NCBI GenBank assembly: GCA_025642075.2
Contig: JAODUO010000046.1
Coordinates: 111,001-175,000, forward strand
Reading direction: 5' to 3'
DNA: 64,000 bases
Origin: Ridgeia piscesae
Taxonomy: Eukaryota; Annelida; Polychaeta; Sabellida; Siboglinidae
Both the position numbers and the translations under genes were made by a program. Below the pieces are notes generated by a model, which saw only the letters and a program-made list of their open reading frames with translations, was not told the DNA's origin and did no database searches. Positions 1-11,200 of the stretch are shown here, one piece after another (the first letter of the stretch is position 1; every line of letters starts with the position of its first letter).

Positions 1-302
1 CGATGTTGACAGTCTCACAATTGTCTTAACCATGGGCAAGTTGACCCAATCAGCTGCACAGTGTTTCTCCTGTCAAGAAATATACAGTGGTTGTTGTTTG
101 TGTATTAATAGTTTCCATACAGTAATTGGACTGTGGCTGAATACTTCCTATGGAAATGAGAATGTTTGTTGACCAGGCCTACCTGGGAGTGATGTATGAT
201 GCATCTTGAGTAATGATAAACTGCTAATGCTGGGATGCCACACTATATAAAACTTTTAATTTGTCATAACATTTTACATGTTTTCGTTAACGTTTGACCT
301 TG
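1..302 (+). repeat. Partial copy of CPSF2 intron 2-3 sequence lacking exon 3
   Basis: Positions 1-24 match 10058-10081 (end of CPSF2 intron 2) with one mismatch, and 25-302 match 10349-10626 (intron 3) with about three mismatches in 278 bases. The 267 bases between, which hold all of exon 3 (10090-10195), are absent. The match stops just before the exon 4 acceptor. Most of the copied intron 3 sequence is a SINE-like element (GGGCAAGTTGACC near its start, GTGGCTGAATACTTCC in its core, CACTATATAAAA tail), but the first 24 bases are not, which favours segmental duplication or an assembly duplicate over two independent SINE insertions. Confidence 0.85.
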
Positions 303-495
303 CTGTGCTACCCCACTAACGTTTGACCTTGCTGTGCTACCCCACTGTCTTCTCCTACTCCACTGTCCTCTCCTACTCCACTGTCCTCTCCTACCCCACT
401 GTCTTCTCATACCCCACTGTCCTCTCCTACCCTACTGTCTTCTAGTACCCCACTGTCCTCTCCTACCCTACTGTCTTCTCCTACCCCACTGTCTC
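303..495. repeat. 18-bp minisatellite (CACTGTCTTCTCCTACCC)
   Basis: About nine imperfect copies of an 18-base pyrimidine-rich unit, preceded by two copies of a segment containing AACGTTTGACCTTGCTGTG. It directly follows the duplicated intron sequence. Bases 496-653 hold nothing I recognise. Confidence 0.85.
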
Positions 496-652
496 TTCCG
501 TCTAAGGTGACAGCTGGTGGAATCACCATGACGCAGAAAGATTTGCGCATACTTTTGCCATGGGAATGGCTGAATGACAACGTATGTTATCTTAAAAAAC
601 AGTTTGTGCATGCATGTTCCACATACTTTCTGAAGTTATATATTCACGCACA

Positions 653-1450
<798 letters not shown>

Positions 1451-1452
<2 letters not shown>

Positions 1453-3046
1453 TGTAATGGGATATAATAATAACTGCAAGAGTTGAACAATCACATGGTG
1501 TACTGGTATATAATAAACCATGGTTATAATTATTATCTGAAAACTATTAAATAGAATCAATGCGTGTGCACACATGTAATGTTTGCATAAGGAACACCAG
1601 CAGGGTGTGAACCTGCCACACACAACACTGAATCAATATTACCCTAAACTATCCAAGTGAAAAAAATGGTTAGGCAAACAACTGACAATGCATTTGCATT
1701 ACAACACAACTGCATTATATATTATTCGAAAATTTGAATTTATATCATCTGACATAATTATAAAAAATCTAAAAACAAGTATGCACAAATTCACTTTTCT
1801 GGATAACACTGCTAACTTTGTTTTGAACTCTTCTTTTGTGGAAACACATCATCCGTCACCATAGCTGTCAAACACCCTATTTGAACGATTGTTTCTACAT
1901 GAAAAAGTGACAAATTACAAAACCAGTACAGTTGTTTCCCACAAGCATGAGTTCTTAATGGTGGTTATTACAACAGGACATTTTGCATTGCCTAACAATA
2001 TCCACTATTTTCTCTAGTTGATTATCCTCTGTATGTCTAATGACATCCCAAATATGAATAGGGTATGTGACATTTAATACATATTAGGTTTTATGTGTGT
2101 GTAAAATAGTTATGACATTGCTTTATTGACTAATGCAATATAACTTTATAATGGGACTGACGTAGACTTGTTCAAATTAGTGTTTTCGCAAGAGTGACAC
2201 TGGTGGTGGCACTGCAGTCAAGTAACAATTCTTATTTACTCTACTCATTTCTCCTGTTCAAGGTTTCTGTTTGTGGCTAATTCTCCTGGTCTATCCCATG
2301 TCCTTTTTTCTTGTTCAGTGTCTCTGTGCCAGGTGGCCTTCTAATAGTTATTAAAATATAATGAACAAAAGCAAAATAATAAAAAATCCATCAATACATA
2401 GATGTGTTTTAAAGACTACATGAAAGTCCTCCAAGATATAGTTAAGCAGTAACTACTATTTATTACAGGTTCAAGCATTTTTATATCTTTCAATAATATA
2501 TTTTTCCACAAACAAAACGTAGAACGAATTAATTAAAGTTTATCGTGAAAAACAGAAATTGTTAAAGATAAAATCCATGAAATTATGTCATTTATAATAT
2601 TTAAAAAGTGGGTATCCGAAAGTGGGAGACACTGGGAACATTCTGCCTATAGTACATTAGTACATAGTACAGTATCTAATGTATCTACTTGGGCTCGGGA
2701 CTCCGCTTTGGTTGCTCCTTACAACGTTCCCCTGGCGAGAAATGTCACGACCTTCAACCCTCACAACTGACCACTGTGCTACGAGAAAGGGAGGGAGTAT
2801 CTGCCCCTAAGCCCGGCGTTCCATTGCCGGATGTGACCCTCCAAATTGCGAGCATCACGTGATACACCCTTTGCCACGAGGCATCGAATACACATCAGTT
2901 ACAATTATAGTAGCAATTTCCTTTCTTTATATACCATATAGTGTTTGACTGGCGAGATTGTGGTGTCAACTTGTCTTCACTGGAAATAGAACTTAAACTG
3001 ATATAACTATTTCCAGTGAAGTTATTTGTATTGTAGAACGTCGTTA
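1451..3046. other. AT-rich intergenic stretch, no gene recognised
   Basis: No reading frame longer than about 61 codons, no splice-supported exon and no RNA gene seen. A short GC-richer patch lies at about 2690-2880. Bases 2990-3020 contain an inverted pair of TTCCAGTGAAG-like words. Confidence 0.5.
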
Positions 3047-3742
3047 AAACATCGTTTATATGTTATATTATATCATATGATACATTAAACATGTTAACAT
3101 GTGAAACTATAATTATTCATCCATGCACAGTTATGGATAGGTATGTTTTACATCAGGCGACGTGAAACCAAGATGGCGCACACATCGTCGCCATTTTGTC
3201 CTTCATAAAATGTAACAAGGAATTACTTTAAAATGTTGATACATAATTCGTATAATTCCATATAACTCAAATTTGTAAACAAGAATACATAACATAAACA
3301 TAATTAACATATGTAGACTAAGATAACTTTAGTTATATTATTAAAGATGTAGACTAAGATAACTTTAGTTATATTATTAAAGATGTAGACTAAGATAACT
3401 TTAGTTATATTATTAAAGATATTATCGACACCAATCAACATAGTGATCGTAATTTTTTTCTCCACTTGCGTGTTGGCTTAAACAGGCAAAAACATCGTTT
3501 ATATGTTATATTATATCATATGATACATTAAACATGTTAACATGTGAACCTATAATTATTCAACCATGCAGATTTATGGATAGGAATGTTTTTACAACAG
3601 GTGACGTGAAAATAAGATGGCGCACTCATCGTCGCCATTTTGTCCTTCATAAAATGTAACTAGGAATTACTTTAAATGTTGATACATAATTCGCATAATT
3701 CCATATAACTCAAATTTGTAAACAAGAATACATAACATAAAA
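3047..3742. repeat. Direct duplication of about 250 bp with a spacer of triplicated 36-mers
   Basis: Bases 3047-3300 recur at 3489-3742 with scattered differences. Each copy carries the palindrome CATGTTAACATG and, further on, AAGATGGCG followed by CGCCATTTT. These two 9-mers match the YY1 core in opposite orientations. Between the copies (about 3312-3420) a 36-base unit containing AAGATAACTTTAGTTATATT is repeated three times. Confidence 0.85.
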
Positions 3743-3829
3743 TAATAAATATATAACAGATGTAGACTAACCCAATTTATTTTATTTAAGATATTATCAA
3801 CACCGATCAGCATAGTGATCATAATTTTG

Positions 3830-4085
3830 TTTTCCACATAGGGACAAAAACTAGAAATGATTGAAGCTAAGCAACCTTGCTCATCGGAGTAAGCAATGAA
3901 TTTAAAGATCTTAAAGATAATACGATATCCGACAGGAAGACAATGTAATGACTTTAGAAGCCGCATATAACGAATAAAACATGGAGACCTAGTCTCAATC
4001 CTTGCTAAGCAATTCTGAACACATTGTAATTTTGTGATGCTGTTAAAGGTAAAATTATGGTAGAGGGGATTACAACAGAAACATG
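3830..4085 (-). mobile_element. Non-LTR retrotransposon (LINE) ORF2 C-terminal remnant
   Basis: The minus strand reads, in one frame, NSITKLQCVQNCLARIETRS followed closely by LLKSLHCLPVGYRIIFKIFK. This is the well-known segment downstream of the reverse transcriptase in many LINE ORF2 proteins (typical form LQ.VQN.AARL...LHWLPV..RI.FK). No reverse transcriptase core or upstream ORF is present, so this is a short 5'-truncated fossil. Confidence 0.75.
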
Positions 4086-4700
4086 CATTGAATCACGAAT
4101 ATGATTATATAACAATAATGGAACGTACGAGCATTAGTTGTCTTTCCACAACAAACCATTAACGTTCATACCTTCGAGTAATTGCATCGTCCAATCTGTG
4201 CCCGTCCTCGTTGTGTTTCGGCATCTGTTGACATCTTAAACTGCACCTTGTGTGCAGCTTAGTTGAGACCAACTGTCACACTACCTTGAGCGTCAAACGT
4301 GCATCGTCTGCTGCACTCGACCCCAATCGAACAAACGAAGAAACAAAATTTAATGAAGTTAGCCTTGCACTGTTAACGGGGAGAACTACATTTTGACCCC
4401 AACGATTCCATGCTGTCACGTGGAAGTCACCGATATGGCGAGGTTACATGTTGTCAACCCCTGCGTTCTGGCGTAGCAACAAAACCATTAGGAGGCCGCA
4501 AGCTGTGCCAAGTCCAACTGTCCAACACCAATTGACGGATTGCATTGTCTGTGTTAAACTGTGATAATGTCAATGAAGCATGGCAGGAATTACACAATTG
4601 CTTTGTATGGCATAAATAGCTTCGACGTTCGTGTAGATATGTGCAAATAGCCATGACCGAAACCATGTGCGCCTAATGAGAATGAGAGAATGGGTACAAA
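4086..4700. other. Unassigned sequence between LINE remnant and purine repeats
   Basis: No convincing exon, RNA gene or repeat seen. The frames that cross it are short or run into the low-complexity tract that follows. Confidence 0.4.
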
Positions 4701-4714
4701 AAACGAGTGGCGGG

Positions 4715-5089
4715 CGAAGGGAGGGAGGGGGGGGGGAGGAGGAGGGGGAGGGGAGGAGGGAGGAGGAGGGAGGAGGGAGGGAGGGAGGGAGGAGGGAGGG
4801 AGGGAGGGAGGGAGGGAGGGAGAGGGAGGGAGGAGGGAGGGAGGGACGGACGACGGACGAACGACACACGGACGAGACTGACGGACGACGAGGTCGACAG
4901 ACGACGACGACAGACGACGACGACTGGACGACGACGACAGACGACGACGACGACGCGTGACGACGACAGACGACGACGACTATGCTGCAGACGACGTCTG
5001 GACGACGTAGACGACGGACAGACGACTGACGGACGACTGCGACGCGACGACATGACGGAACGAGACGGAGACGGAGGACGGAGGCGACA

Positions 5090-5090
<1 letters not shown>
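4715..5090. repeat. Purine-rich (GGGA)n then (GAC)n low-complexity tract
   Basis: About 4715-4850 is a nearly pure G/A mirror-like tract of GGGA and GGAG units. About 4850-5085 is a (GAC/GACGAC) trinucleotide-like tract. The purine-only strand asymmetry makes intramolecular triplex formation plausible. Open frames across it (Gly/Glu/Arg or Asp/Thr runs) are repeat products. Confidence 0.9.
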
Positions 5091-5120
<30 letters not shown>

Positions 5121-5236
5121 AACACACACACACACACACACATACACACACGCATACACACACACAGACAGACAGACAGACAGACACACTCACATACACA
5201 CACGCGGTAGACTTAAGTAGTGCACACACACACACA

Positions 5237-5309
<73 letters not shown>

Positions 5310-5325
5310 CACACACACACACGAT
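5091..5325. repeat. (CA)n / (CACG)n / (CAGA)n microsatellite
   Basis: Mixed ACAC, ACGC and ACAG repeats, interrupted at about 5205-5220 by a short unique word. The ACGCACGC section can adopt alternating purine-pyrimidine structure. Confidence 0.95.
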
Positions 5326-8061
5326 GATATAGGCATTATAGAAATCTTACTATTATTATACAACCATTTTCTTTTACTTTCTAGCATAAGGTTGGTTAAC
5401 AAATGCCATAACACTGCTTATTGCGTATATGTATGTCTTTAAAACTTTTTCACACCCACGTTTTCATTGCTATAGTAAAACTGGGAAGACATGGATTGTT
5501 GCATACTAGCCTTGCAGCCATGTCTGTTTTTGTCGTAGTGATATGTTTTTTGCAGGAGTAGTTAGATTATATTATCATGTGGCCCTTAATCGGCCATTAC
5601 ATCAACAAGTTGCATTATTTTGAATACACTGTTATGTTATATCTGGATTAGTATGGATGTTGTTTCTGAAGTAATATGTTTGGTTTTTAAAGAGGTGTAC
5701 GTTTGATAAATGTGAACAAAATTTCTGTTCAAAGTTTAAAATACACATCTTTTGTCATTTATATTATTTCACTATTGTGTGAAGTGTTGTTATATTTAAC
5801 CGAACAACCAAAGAAACGATGTGACTAACAATAGTTACATTACCAGGGGACCATAAAGAGGTATTCATATGAATGTGTTGTTAACACGGGGAAATATTAA
5901 CAATAATGTGTATCTATATTTCAGTAGGCAAAGGCCATCTGCGACGGAACGGAGACAAACCAAATAGAGCAGGCCGACTTTTGGTTTTCGGCCCGCTTTG
6001 TTGCATGAGTTTTTAAATCTTTGAAAGTAATTTTATTTAATTATTATTAAATGCAACGGATTATACAAAGAGCTTCTACTGTTGTGAATGATATTGTTTG
6101 CATTTCATTTAACACTACTATTCAACTGTTACTTACACCAGTCGACACGTTAAAATAAGTTATGTAAGTATTGAATGCATGACTCATTGTTGGGTAAAAC
6201 CAACTGTTTGGCTATGGTAACGTGTAGATTTCCACCCTTTGTACTGATATTGAAGCACCTCAATGGGATTTATATACTGCAATGTTAAGCCCATATAACG
6301 CCTTTTTGAATAAAAAAATATAATTCTACAAAACATTCCAATAGGACCACTATAAAAGTGTGTTCCATACATGCAAAATAGACGCAAATATATGCCATTA
6401 TAAAAGTGTGATCCACACCCATCCCCTGACGAATTTATTGTACACACTACCTCTATGGGCTATCTACATCACATACACAATTTAAACCGTATGTATCTAA
6501 AATACAGCTTTATTTTAATTTGTTTTCAAAATATGGGGCCTGCCTACAAACTATGCCAATTCGGGCACGTTACATCCAATACATTCAGCTAGTAGACAGT
6601 TACATATATCTTAAACTGGCAGAGTTATATGTCACGAAGACGCGGGGATTTGTATTTAATGCTGCACGTACTATAGAATGCATTGAAAACCATGGCTGTA
6701 ACGAAGCCATAACATGCACAACGCTCTGAGACAAGGACATTAAGAAAACACTGTTTATATAAAAAAATTACAAGTAACGAAGATTGTGAGGTTTTATTAT
6801 GTTTATTAATAATAATTGCAAGAAAGGAAGCGCATCAATAAATTATTAACATAAACTATAATATGCATGGTTCACTCATATGTTAATTTGACAATCACCT
6901 TTAAACAGTTAACCTTTGTCACGCATGTAAGAAGTCCATAAACAACACTCAAAACGAGGTGGAACGACATCCTGGACCGGATATACATTCCAGACGGGCT
7001 AGCCGCGGGCCGTAACGTCGCGCTAACCTTCGCCATGAACCGCTAACCTTCGACGTTCTGGACCGCTCGACGTTCTGAACCGCCACACCTACTCAATCAA
7101 TGATAGCGAGTATACGGTAGAGGTCGCCACATGAACAGTGCGCAGAACATGCGCAGATAACCAAAATCCGTCCAAAATGGATGCGCCCAGGGATAGACAT
7201 GTTTTTGGAGCGTCTTTCAAATAAACTACAAAAGCAATATTTTATGTATGGATAAATTAACCAGAAACTTCCAATAGCCGTCACAGTCTTTCGTATACTC
7301 ATTCGACTCGTGAAATAGGTGCGTTGTGCGAAGGATAATGATCCTAACCGTGGTAGACTTGATGCCGGTTTGTTCATCACGACTCCCAACATTTTATTTT
7401 TAACTGTCGTAGTGTTGACAGATGAGATATGTTTTACACAGCGCACGAATGTGATACTGTTACTGCTAATCCACTTTGTGTTTTGTTGTGTTTGCTATTT
7501 GTACACAAGACGGTCTCAGTCACGCATGTCTAGAAGGTTGTGTGTTATGATTACGTCGACCGTTGTCAAATCCAGTGATCTAATCAATGAATATGTTTGG
7601 AATTTAAAAACATTGTTTAAAAATATCAATTAAATGACAAATCCTTCAGTGCCTTCAGATCGCCTTGCAACACTGTACCGGTGTATATTACTGTACGTTA
7701 CTCTCGGTTACTGCCTGATTATTGGTGTTTCTATAGGGTATCCTGCATGATCTTCTCCAGGAAAATGTGGTCACGCACTGGAGAGAGAAAGCTTCCTTGT
7801 CGTACAGTGTTGTTCAAAATAATTCCCCCATGTGGTTGTTTATCAGGACTGACATCTTTGTACAGTGTCTTAGTTAACATTCAAGTGAATGTTAAAGATT
7901 ATTGCACAATAACACAATAGAACCATGCCGAGTGCTAGAAACAACTAGAACAAAACAAAAGGCTAGAAATTTAAGCAAATTACCACAGTTCATCATGTAC
8001 TAATGTACTGACCGACACAGAAGTTGTTGTGGAAATGTTTTGAGTCTGTGTTTCCGTCACA
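5326..8061. other. CPSF2 upstream flank, no gene recognised
   Basis: AT-rich sequence with only short frames. A locally GC-rich, CpG-containing patch lies at about 6955-7090, with repeated words such as CGCTAACCTTCG and CGACGTTCTG. It is the best candidate for promoter-proximal sequence of CPSF2, but I see no diagnostic core promoter element. A possible 3' splice site (TTTCCGTCACAG) ends at 8062, 19 bases before the CPSF2 start codon, so a non-coding first exon may lie somewhere in this flank. Confidence 0.35.
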
Positions 8062-8081
8062 GGTGCCGTGTAGCTGCTAAA

Positions 8082-8230
8082 ATGACGTCTATCATCAAAC
8101 TGCAGGCCTTCTCTGGTGTTGAGGGGGAATCCCCTCCCTGCTATATGCTGCAGGTTGACGAGTTCCGGTTCCTTCTCGACTGTGGCTGGGATGAGGATTT
8201 CAACTTGGGATACATTGATAACTTAAAGAA
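8082..8230 (+). CDS. CPSF2: CPSF2 coding exon 1 (residues 1-50, start)
   Basis: Starts at the ATG of [15 protein letters not shown], the conserved N-terminus of CPSF100, and includes [16 protein letters not shown], the first strands of the metallo-beta-lactamase fold. It ends in phase 2 (AA) at donor GTGAGT (8231). A likely 5' UTR acceptor, TTTCCGTCACAG, ends at 8062. Confidence 0.95.
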
Positions 8231-11200
8231 GTGAGTTCTTCTTGTTCATCATCAACTCGTTATTAATCTGGAGAGATATGTTGGTTTTTTAATTGTTATA
8301 ATAAAATGCATGTTGCACTGTTTGCTGAAAATCAATTGACCTGTCCATCACATAATGCTACCATATTGTATAGTGTAACCAAGGTGCATCTAACCAACAC
8401 ACATGGACACAGAACATGTGGAATGTTCTGTTATTATATAATTTGGTAAACGTTTTTGTTTTAGTTAGTGTTGTTAGGTCTACATAAATAATTCTCTGAA
8501 CACTACCAATGGTGCACTTTGTTAGGTGTGATTACGAAGATGCTCTCTTGGATACTAACCCCTCATGAAGGAACATACATCAACTATGTAGACTCTAGAG
8601 TGCATGTAATTAACTAAAAACTAAAACGTCACCAATGAAATGTAAATTGGATGTAACCATATACTGATTATTTTATGTTTGCCCATGTGGATATGTTTAC
8701 AAAACAGTCTAGTTAACATATGCCCTGTACATGCTATGAGTCTGCTGAAGAAGACTACTAGTAAGATCTTCCATGTTGTCTGTGAATTTGTAATGTCGCA
8801 ATCACATCAATCTAACTCAGTCCATAGATCTGTCTGTCCAGTCATTCATAATCGTGGAATCCAAGGGACTGCGGCCTGTGTGTGGGGCTGACCAGGTCCA
8901 GCGTGCCGGGAAGTCCCCTCCCCGTTCCACCATCTAGTGATCAGTGTGGGCGACACATCCACATTGTATGTCTATTTACAGATATGTCCACCAGATTGAT
9001 GCTGTACTGTTGACCTACCCTGACCCCTACCACCTGGGGGCGCTACCGTACATGGTTGGCAAGTGTGGTCTCAACTGTCCAATTTATACGACGATCCCGA
9101 TCTACAAGATGGGCCAGATGTTTATGTACGATCTTTATCAGGTGAGAAGCAATTTTGTGATTTCATATAAAATCTCCCTATCAAGTCCCGAATTCCAACT
9201 ACCATTCTGGCTGAAATGTGCTAATTTTTCAAGTGAAATATAATTTTTTTTTAGGTCAATTAATGCTCAACTGTCTGGTATCAACATTTGGAAAATTACG
9301 TTTTATATGGCAGACATTGTCTGACTGTTTTCCCATTAGATATTCCCAGAAGTTTGTTTATCTGTCTTTAGATTTAGGCAAGTATTTGTGCTGTTCTCAC
9401 AAGGGACACAGTCGTGACTGGCAAAGTCAGCAACTAGTAAATTCTGCACTTTGTATAGGATCTGGCTGGGCTAGTTTTGCATGGTGAATAGCCCTAGCTT
9501 GTGAGGATGCTGCCAAGTCGTGTCTGGAAACATATGCGAGATCCTATTTCTCCAATGGCTGCACTCTAGTTTTTAATTGAACACCATATGGTAGCACTTT
9601 ATCACTTTAATTTTCCTGAAGACAATCTTAAACAGGTGTCACCGATGATGATAAGAACAACATGATGAGACTTACAGATACCCATTTAAGAGTGCAAGAT
9701 TGACACTAAATGCTCTCATGGAAAATGTTTTAGACTTGGTAGCTTTAATACAGTACAATTGTTGTACTATAATCCCTGGATTTCTACTAACACAATTATT
9801 TATCTTATTATTATGTGTTGCCAATGTTGCTGTAATGTGTCCACAATAACTGAATGTTGGCAGTTGTAAATAAATAAATTACTGTTTCATTGGATACTTT
9901 TTTATACAGTTCAAACTGTTCTTTCACAAAGTGGTCTCATATACATAAACCCAGAGGCAACATTACGATTTTATTCTCAAGGATATTCATAATTGTACCA
10001 CACAAATATTTCTGTTTGCCTGTCTCTTTAACTGTGACAACTGACAAGATATCACAACGATGTTGACAGTGTCACAATTGTGTTTGCAGTCACGACACAA
10101 TATAGAAGACTTTGATGTGTTCACATTGGACGATGTAGATTCAGCCTTTGACAAGATTCTACAGCTGAAGTATTCACAGACTGTAAGCTTGAAAGGTATG
10201 TTAGCCAGCAATTGGTGCCTTTACTTTGGTGTTCTCACTGTTCTGAAATATCTCTTGGTGATGTAAATTGTAGGCTTGTGTATTAGATATAACTTTGTCA
10301 AATACATAAACATCTCAGATCTCTGTAACATTTCAAAACATTACTGAACTTAACCATGGGCAAGTTGACCCAATCAGCTGCACAGTGTTTCTCCTGTCAA
10401 GAAATATACAGTGGTTGTTGTTTGTGTATTAATAGTTTCCATACAGTAATTGGACCGTGGCTGAATACTTCCTATGGAAATGAGAATGTTTGTTGACCAG
10501 GCCTACCTGGGAGTGATGTATGATGCATCTTGAGTAATGATAAACTGCTAATGCTGGGATGCCACACTATATAAAACTTTTAATTTGTGATAACATTTTA
10601 CATGTTTACGTTAACGTTTGACCTTGAACGTTTGACAGGTAAAGGTCATGGCATACAAATAACGCCTCTGCCCGCGGGTCACATGATTGGTGGAACGATC
10701 TGGAAGATTGTCAAAGATGGAGAAGAGGAAATTGTATATGCGATTGACTATAATCACAAAAAAGAAAGGTAATTTATTGTTCTCATAAAGACGGCACACC
10801 ATTCATGATCAGTGTTGACCCGGTGTTGCTCTTGGTGGAATTTCGTTGACTGAAGCGTGTTTCCTGGCCAGATTTTATCGTGACATTTTTCATGCAACGT
10901 TTACTGGTGACCTCAGGGAACAAATTTGTTGTGTGTAGTTCTTTTATAAATTGTAAGCCTACTGACTTAGTTCTTCATCAGTATCATTGTTGGCTGGGGC
11001 TGGAGCATGAATAAGCTGCTTCAATACGAGTCATTTGTTCATTACAGCTGGGAGTTCTGTTGTTTCTGCCACAATATTTTCACAGATCAACTTTGTGTGT
11101 TTTCTTCTGTTTCGGTCTGTTTTGTTGCCATGAGTAGATGAATAATGACTGTGGGTCATCTGTGTTATGATAGCAGTGGTCAGTTACTTGTAATAATGAC

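Noticed and set aside
4570..5322. Frames up to 250 codons over purine and CA repeats
   Set aside because: Composition is dictated by GGGA, GAC and CA repeats.
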